Shown in pieces: positions 5,784 to 10,637 of a stretch of DNA of 10,637 nucleotides. Under the pieces are notes generated by a model that saw nothing but the letters and a program-made list of their open reading frames with translations, was not told where the DNA came from and ran no database searches. Both the position numbers and the translations under genes were made by a program. The first letter of the stretch is position 1. Every line of letters begins with the position of its first letter. Source of the stretch: Bacteroidales bacterium (GTDB taxonomy: Bacteria > Bacteroidota > Bacteroidia > Bacteroidales > Muribaculaceae); contig JAHZGZ010000033.1 of assembly GCA_019420545.1 (NCBI GenBank), forward strand, positions 1 through 10,637, written 5' to 3'.

Positions 5784-8700
5784 ATGTGTAAATTTATTAG
5801 TACGAGACTGTTCTCGCTGCTGTTGATGTGTTGCCTGGCTGTCGGCATCGCGAATGCCGCCGCTTCCGACCAGCACGTCACCGTAAATGTCGAGAACACT
5901 ACCTTGAAAAGCTTGTTCAAGGACATCGAGTCCCAGACGACTTACCGTTTCTCTTACCGGAATGCACTGCTTGACAAACGCAAGGATGTCACCGTGCATA
6001 TGACCGATGCTCCGGTGAGCAGTGTGCTCGACGAGGCACTCAAAGGCCGCAATATCTCCTACGAGATAGTATCGGCCAACTCTATCGTCATCTCCGAAAA
6101 GGACGCGGCGAATGGTTCAAAAGGCGCGACGCGCACCATATCGGGCATCGTGTTTGACAACGCCGGCGATCCCGCCATCGGAGCCAGCGTAAGGGTAAAA
6201 GGCACCACTATCGGATGTTCAACCGATCTCGAAGGCCGTTATACCCTTGCCAACGTGCCTGCCAACGGCACGGTCGTATTCTCAATGATCGGATGCCTTA
6301 CGCGTGAGATTCCCGCTTCCGACACCAAAGCCCTCGCATCCGTCGAGATGAAAGAGAACGCCGAAGTGCTCGACGAGGTGGTTGTCGTAGGTTACGGTAC
6401 ACAGAAGCGTGCTAACCTTACCGGCGCCGTCGCCACCATCAGTGCCGACGATATCAACAAGCGTCCGGTATCCAGCACATTGAATGCAATTCAGGGTGTG
6501 GATCCGTCGGTCAACCTTACATTCGGATCCGGCGTGATGGATGCCGATTATAGCCTGAATATACGCGGTACCACATCGGTCAACGGAGGCTCGCCGCTGG
6601 TGCTCTGCGATGGTATGGAGGTGAGTCTGCGTCAGATCAACCCCAACGACGTCGAGTCGATCTCGATCCTGAAAGATGCTTCGGCATCTGCCATATATGG
6701 TGCCAAGGCTTCGTCGGGTGTGATTCTTATCACTACCAAATCAGGTATGGATAAAGGGGGCAAGGCAGAGGTAAGCTATAGTGGTCGTGTCGGATGGCGC
6801 AAGAATACGACTTCGACTGACTTCCTTACTACCGGTTACGACCATGTTACTACAATCAACCGTTTCTACTATAATTATCAGGGCAAGAACGCTTGGCTGT
6901 ACGATGACGATGACCTGAAGCTCCTTGAGGAACGCCGTTACGACAAGACCGAGAATCCCGAGCGTCCCTGGACTATCGAGCGCGACGGTAAGCTCTACTT
7001 CTTTGCCAACTTCGACTGGTATGGCTATTTCTTCCGTCGTACACGTCCCGAGCAGGAACACAATGTTTCCGTAACCGGAGGCAATGATAAAGTCAACTAT
7101 TTCGTGTCAGGCCGATTCCTCCAGCAGGACGGTATCTACAACATCTACCACGACAAGTACACCAACTATTCTTTCCGTGCCAAACTCAACGCGAAGATCC
7201 TCCCTGTGCTGCGCTACTCGGTAGGTTTCAACTTCAACTATACAAATTACAAGTACGCAGGTTATAAGAATGAAGAGCGTACTTATGCGTCGCTTTGCAA
7301 CAATATCATCTCGACCCTGCTTCCGAAGTCGCCCGACGGACAGACCATCCAGTACGTCAATCAGATGAACGGTAACTCGCCGCTTGGTGCCGGTCTTGGC
7401 GGATCGATTACCGACAACCGTACCCGCAACTCGCGTGGCAACAAGGATTTCATTATCAGCAATCAACTCGACCTTGATGTGTTCAAGGATCTTGTGATCA
7501 CCGCCCAGTACAACTACCGCTACCGTAGCCGCCTGGTTACCTACCGAAGCATGCTTTTTGACTATCTCGACAAATCGGGTGTGGTCAAAACCTTCTCATC
7601 GGGTATGGTCAACAATTACTATGAGGAGCATCATGGCGATCTCAACCGTCACTCTCTCAATGTATATGGCACATACAACCACACTTGGAACGGGGTGCAC
7701 AACTTCAAGGCCGTGGCCGGTCTGCAATACGACCATCAGCGCGACAATACTGTGGGCAGCCGAATAAATGACCTGCTTTCCGACGACCTCTCCTCGATGA
7801 GTGTGGGAAATGGAGTGGCTACTGTATCGCAGTCGATCTCTGCTTACAAGACCCTCGGTTACTTCGCACGTGTAAACTACGACTACGACGGCAAATACCT
7901 TTTTGAGGCTTCCGGCCGTTACGACGGCTCTTCCCGTTTCGCTCCCGGCAGCCGCTGGGGATTCTTCCCCTCGGCATCCGCAGGATGGCGCATGAGCCAG
8001 GAGAATTTCTGGAAAGGCATGCAGGGCTGGTGGAACAACGCCAAGCTACGTGTATCCTATGGCTCTCTCGGCAACCAGCAGGTAAGCAACTACGCCTACT
8101 TCGATGTAATCAAGACCGACAACAAGTTTACCAATGAAGTTACGTTCGACGGCGAGAACGTGGCTTTATACGCAACAGCTTCCACACCTGTCAGCTCCGC
8201 TCTTACATGGGAGAAGGTATATACCTATAACCTCGGTCTCGACCTCGGTTTCTTCAACAACCGCCTTACCGCTACCGCCGATGTATTCATCCGCGATACC
8301 AAGGATATGCTTACCAATGCCATTACACTTCCGTCGGTATTCGGCGCATCAACTCCTAAACAGAACTGTGCCGATTTGCGTACACGTGGCTGGGAACTTT
8401 ACCTTCGCTGGAACGACAACGTGCGCCTCTTCGGCCACCGTCTGGGCTACGGCATCTCCGCTACCATCGGCGACTATAAGAGCAAGATTACAAAATACAA
8501 CAATCCCGACAAGAAACTCGGCGACCACTATGTAGGCGAGACTCTCGGCGAAATCTGGGGATATCAGGTTGCCGGCCTCTTTGCTACCGATGAGGAAGCT
8601 GCCGAATATCAGGCAAAGATCAACGACAAGGCTGTCAACAACCGTGTATATAATTCAAAGGGTGGCGAAAACCGTCTTATGGCAGGCGACGTGAAGTTTA

Positions 8701-9311
8701 TCGACCGCGATAATTCCGGCAAGATCGACGAGGGCGGCGGCACAGTCGACAATCCCGGCGACCGAGTGATTATCGGTAACCGTCTTCCACGGTATAATTA
8801 TTCATTCCGTCTTGATCTTGATTACTTCGGATTCGATGTGTCGGCATTCTTCCAGGGAGTAGGCAAGTGCGACTGGATGCCGGGAAGCGGCTCTAAGGAT
8901 TTCTTCGGTTATTACGACAATGCTTCTATGGCATATGTGCACAAGGACTTTATCGGCATGTGCTGGAGCGAGGACAACCCCGGCGGTTATTTCCCCCGTC
9001 AGCGCGGTTACCAGACTGCCTCGTCAGGTGCCCTTTCCGTTGCCAACGACCGCTATCTTCAGGATGCATCATATCTGCGACTGAAAAACCTCACTGTCGG
9101 CTATACACTCCCGATCAAGAAAAACCGCTGGATCAATTCAGTGCGTATATATTTCTCGGGTGAGAATCTCCACTACTGGTCGCCCCTCAAGAAGTATACC
9201 AAAGTCGTCGATCCGGAAATGGCAACCGCTACCGGAACGGATACTTCACGTTCCGGCACAGGTACGCCGTTCACAAAGTCCTATTCTGTCGGACTGGATA
9301 TTAAATTCTAA
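5784..9311 (+). CDS. SusC-like TonB-dependent transducer with N-terminal STN domain
   Basis: An 1175-residue outer membrane receptor that should import oligosaccharides (or another bulky ligand) with its SusD partner, powered by TonB. In order: signal peptide (1-26, cleavage likely after ANA); STN signalling domain (about 31-106, VTVNVENTTLKSLFKDI to NSIVISEK); carboxypeptidase-regulatory-like domain (about 118-192); the family hallmark DEVVVVGYGTQKR (197-209); TonB plug (about 211-318, with YSLNIRGTTS, INPNDVESISILKDAS and IYGAKASSGVILITTK); then a 22-strand-type barrel ending in the terminal aromatic strand SYSVGLDIKF. A DRDNSGKID segment (974-982) looks like the calcium-loop-like insert common in SusC proteins. 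The STN domain marks it as a transducer acting on a periplasmic FecR domain, fitting the divergent sigma/FecR pair. An in-frame TAA four codons before the ATG fixes the start as the first available. susD follows after 17 nt. The substrate cannot be deduced. Confidence 0.97.
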   Translation: MCKFISTRLFSLLLMCCLAVGIANAAASDQHVTVNVENTTLKSLFKDIESQTTYRFSYRNALLDKRKDVTVHMTDAPVSSVLDEALKGRNISYEIVSANSIVISEKDAANGSKGATRTISGIVFDNAGDPAIGASVRVKGTTIGCSTDLEGRYTLANVPANGTVVFSMIGCLTREIPASDTKALASVEMKENAEVLDEVVVVGYGTQKRANLTGAVATISADDINKRPVSSTLNAIQGVDPSVNLTFGSGVMDADYSLNIRGTTSVNGGSPLVLCDGMEVSLRQINPNDVESISILKDASASAIYGAKASSGVILITTKSGMDKGGKAEVSYSGRVGWRKNTTSTDFLTTGYDHVTTINRFYYNYQGKNAWLYDDDDLKLLEERRYDKTENPERPWTIERDGKLYFFANFDWYGYFFRRTRPEQEHNVSVTGGNDKVNYFVSGRFLQQDGIYNIYHDKYTNYSFRAKLNAKILPVLRYSVGFNFNYTNYKYAGYKNEERTYASLCNNIISTLLPKSPDGQTIQYVNQMNGNSPLGAGLGGSITDNRTRNSRGNKDFIISNQLDLDVFKDLVITAQYNYRYRSRLVTYRSMLFDYLDKSGVVKTFSSGMVNNYYEEHHGDLNRHSLNVYGTYNHTWNGVHNFKAVAGLQYDHQRDNTVGSRINDLLSDDLSSMSVGNGVATVSQSISAYKTLGYFARVNYDYDGKYLFEASGRYDGSSRFAPGSRWGFFPSASAGWRMSQENFWKGMQGWWNNAKLRVSYGSLGNQQVSNYAYFDVIKTDNKFTNEVTFDGENVALYATASTPVSSALTWEKVYTYNLGLDLGFFNNRLTATADVFIRDTKDMLTNAITLPSVFGASTPKQNCADLRTRGWELYLRWNDNVRLFGHRLGYGISATIGDYKSKITKYNNPDKKLGDHYVGETLGEIWGYQVAGLFATDEEAAEYQAKINDKAVNNRVYNSKGGENRLMAGDVKFIDRDNSGKIDEGGGTVDNPGDRVIIGNRLPRYNYSFRLDLDYFGFDVSAFFQGVGKCDWMPGSGSKDFFGYYDNASMAYVHKDFIGMCWSEDNPGGYFPRQRGYQTASSGALSVANDRYLQDASYLRLKNLTVGYTLPIKKNRWINSVRIYFSGENLHYWSPLKKYTKVVDPEMATATGTDTSRSGTGTPFTKSYSVGLDIKF

Positions 9312-9328
9312 CCTTTTAAGATACTGCA

Positions 9329-10637
9329 ATGAATCACTATAAATATTATATGATGCCTCTCTGTTCGATGGCTCTGTTATTCGCTTCATGTGATCTTACC
9401 ATGGAGCCGGAGGACAAGATGAGTCCGGAGTCTTATTTCAAGACTGCCGCACAGCTCGAACTATGGACACAAGGGTCGTACGACCTGCTCGACGGCGAGT
9501 CGATAGCCACATCGAATGCCGACGACATTATCGACAACAGTCTCGGCGACGTGATGATGGGACAGCGTGATGCTGCATCGTCAGGCGGCTGGGGATGGGG
9601 CGATCTCCGACGGCTTAACTATTATTTCGAGCATAAACAGTGCAGTGAGGATATTTCTGCGCAATATGATGCTGAGGCATATTTCTTCCGCGCCTATTTC
9701 TACTGGCTCAAAGTGCGTCGATTCGGTGATGTGCCTTATTACGACAAGGTGCTCAGCGACGGTGACACCGAACTGCTTTGCAAGAAGCGCGACGACCGTG
9801 GCTACGTGATGGATCGCATGCTTGCTGATCTTGACGAAGCATACCGTCTGGGAAACAAGAAGAAAGATCTCGTAAAGGTGACCAAGTGGACTGCACTTGC
9901 GCTGAAAAGCCGTGTGGCCCTCTATGAAGGTACCTGGCGCAAGTATCGTGGCCTTCCCGATGCCGAGAAGTATCTGAAGGCTGCCGCCGAAGCTGCCGAG
10001 GAATTCATCGACAAGAGCGGTTACAGCATCCAGAAGACCGGTACCGAGCCTTACCGTGAACTCTTCAATGCTATTGATGCCAATACTACCGAAGTGATCC
10101 TTGCCCGCAAATATGGTAAGGCCTCCAATGTAATGCATGGAATACCGTTCTCCATCAAGAACGAACGTATCAGCTTTACCAAACGCTTTATGAATCATTA
10201 TCTCCAGGCCGACGGTTCGTTCTACTCCTCGCGTCCCGGATATGCTACTGAATTTTATACCGATGAGGTGGCAGGTCGTGATCCCCGTCTGGCTCAGACT
10301 GTACTTTGTCCCGGATACATACAGACAGGCGCAACTAAGGTTACCGCCAACAACCTTACCGCCTTTACCGGCTACCAGCCCATCAAGTATGTAAACAAGA
10401 GCGATTACGATGGCGCCAGTAAAGCGTTTACCGATATACCTATCTTCCGTACTGCAGAGGTTTATCTTAACTTTGCCGAGGCAAAGGCTGAACTCGGTAC
10501 TCTCACCCAGGGCGATCTCGACAAGTCGGTCAACAAGATCCGCGACCGTGTAGGCATGCCTCACCTGTCGATGACCGACGCGAATGCCCATATCGAGCCG
10601 CTTATGGCCGAGTATTATCCCAATGTTACCCAGAGCG
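9329..10637 (+). CDS. SusD-like outer membrane lipoprotein (C-terminus beyond right edge)
   Basis: From the ATG at 9329 the frame stays open for 436 codons to the window end, so the last part of the protein is missing. Residues 1-20 form a lipoprotein signal (hydrophobic MALLF core, lipobox FASC with C21 as the lipidated residue). It is then followed by the SusD fold: the N-terminal segment with ESYFKTAAQLELWTQGSYD, the family hallmark AEAYFFRAYFYWLKVRRFG and GDVPYYDK, and the later SusD motif IFRTAEVYLNFAEAKAELG. SusD proteins sit as a lid over the SusC barrel and capture glycans at the cell surface. The gene starts 17 nt after susC and is surely co-transcribed with it. A long open frame on the opposite strand (9581-10591) is only a shadow. 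The ligand is unknown, and any surface glycanases would lie further right. Confidence 0.96.
   Translation, partial: MNHYKYYMMPLCSMALLFASCDLTMEPEDKMSPESYFKTAAQLELWTQGSYDLLDGESIATSNADDIIDNSLGDVMMGQRDAASSGGWGWGDLRRLNYYFEHKQCSEDISAQYDAEAYFFRAYFYWLKVRRFGDVPYYDKVLSDGDTELLCKKRDDRGYVMDRMLADLDEAYRLGNKKKDLVKVTKWTALALKSRVALYEGTWRKYRGLPDAEKYLKAAAEAAEEFIDKSGYSIQKTGTEPYRELFNAIDANTTEVILARKYGKASNVMHGIPFSIKNERISFTKRFMNHYLQADGSFYSSRPGYATEFYTDEVAGRDPRLAQTVLCPGYIQTGATKVTANNLTAFTGYQPIKYVNKSDYDGASKAFTDIPIFRTAEVYLNFAEAKAELGTLTQGDLDKSVNKIRDRVGMPHLSMTDANAHIEPLMAEYYPNVTQS

Noticed and set aside
9581..10591. Long (336-codon) open frame on the minus strand
   Set aside because: It lies entirely antisense to the intact SusD-like gene, whose plus-strand frame carries a lipoprotein signal and family motifs. 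The minus-strand protein shows no recognisable domain.
1..10637. CRISPR arrays, tRNA/rRNA genes, insertion sequences, integrase attachment sites
   Set aside because: I looked for regular repeat-spacer patterns, tRNA-like cloverleaf arms, transposase motifs and long terminal inverted repeats and saw none.

Overview
The window looks like a chromosomal segment from a gut Bacteroidales bacterium. The grounds are two SusC/RagA-type TonB-dependent receptors, a SusD-like lipoprotein, an ECF sigma/FecR-type anti-sigma pair with a Bacteroidota-style C-terminal domain, and three good matches to the Bacteroidota promoter consensus (TTTG / TAnnTTTG). The fairly GC-rich coding sequence and protein style would suit a Muribaculaceae-like organism, but that family-level placement is a guess from composition.

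Layout, left to right. Positions 1-675 (minus) hold the N-terminal 225 residues of a SusC/RagA-family receptor that runs off the left edge. It has a roughly 190-nt leader (about 676-864), a near-consensus promoter (870-900) and a cluster of three copies of an octamer immediately upstream of it (902-957). From 958 to 1203 I see no gene. A strong stem-loop terminator at 1204-1244 closes a minus-strand housekeeping block: argS (2062-3846, arginyl-tRNA synthetase) followed by a Bax inhibitor-1 family membrane protein (1268-1972).

The right half is a polysaccharide-utilization-locus (PUL) type module. An ECF sigma factor (4959-5543) and a FecR-like anti-sigma factor (3902-4894) are on the minus strand. 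They diverge from a SusC-like transducing receptor (5784-9311) and a SusD-like lipoprotein (9329 to the right edge, incomplete) on the plus strand. The receptor carries an extra N-terminal STN signalling domain, the module expected to contact FecR in the periplasm. The working model is that glycan capture by SusC/SusD at the surface is signalled through STN to FecR, which releases the sigma factor and raises susCD transcription. No glycoside hydrolase lies inside the window, so the substrate cannot be named.

The coding content is conventional. The least explained parts are noncoding: a leader with two interleaved perfect stems that could form a pseudoknot or a switch (703-770), the octamer cluster abutting its promoter, and a near-perfect dyad plus a direct repeat in the sigma/susC divergent region. 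These are candidate regulatory elements seen by eye, not demonstrated ones.
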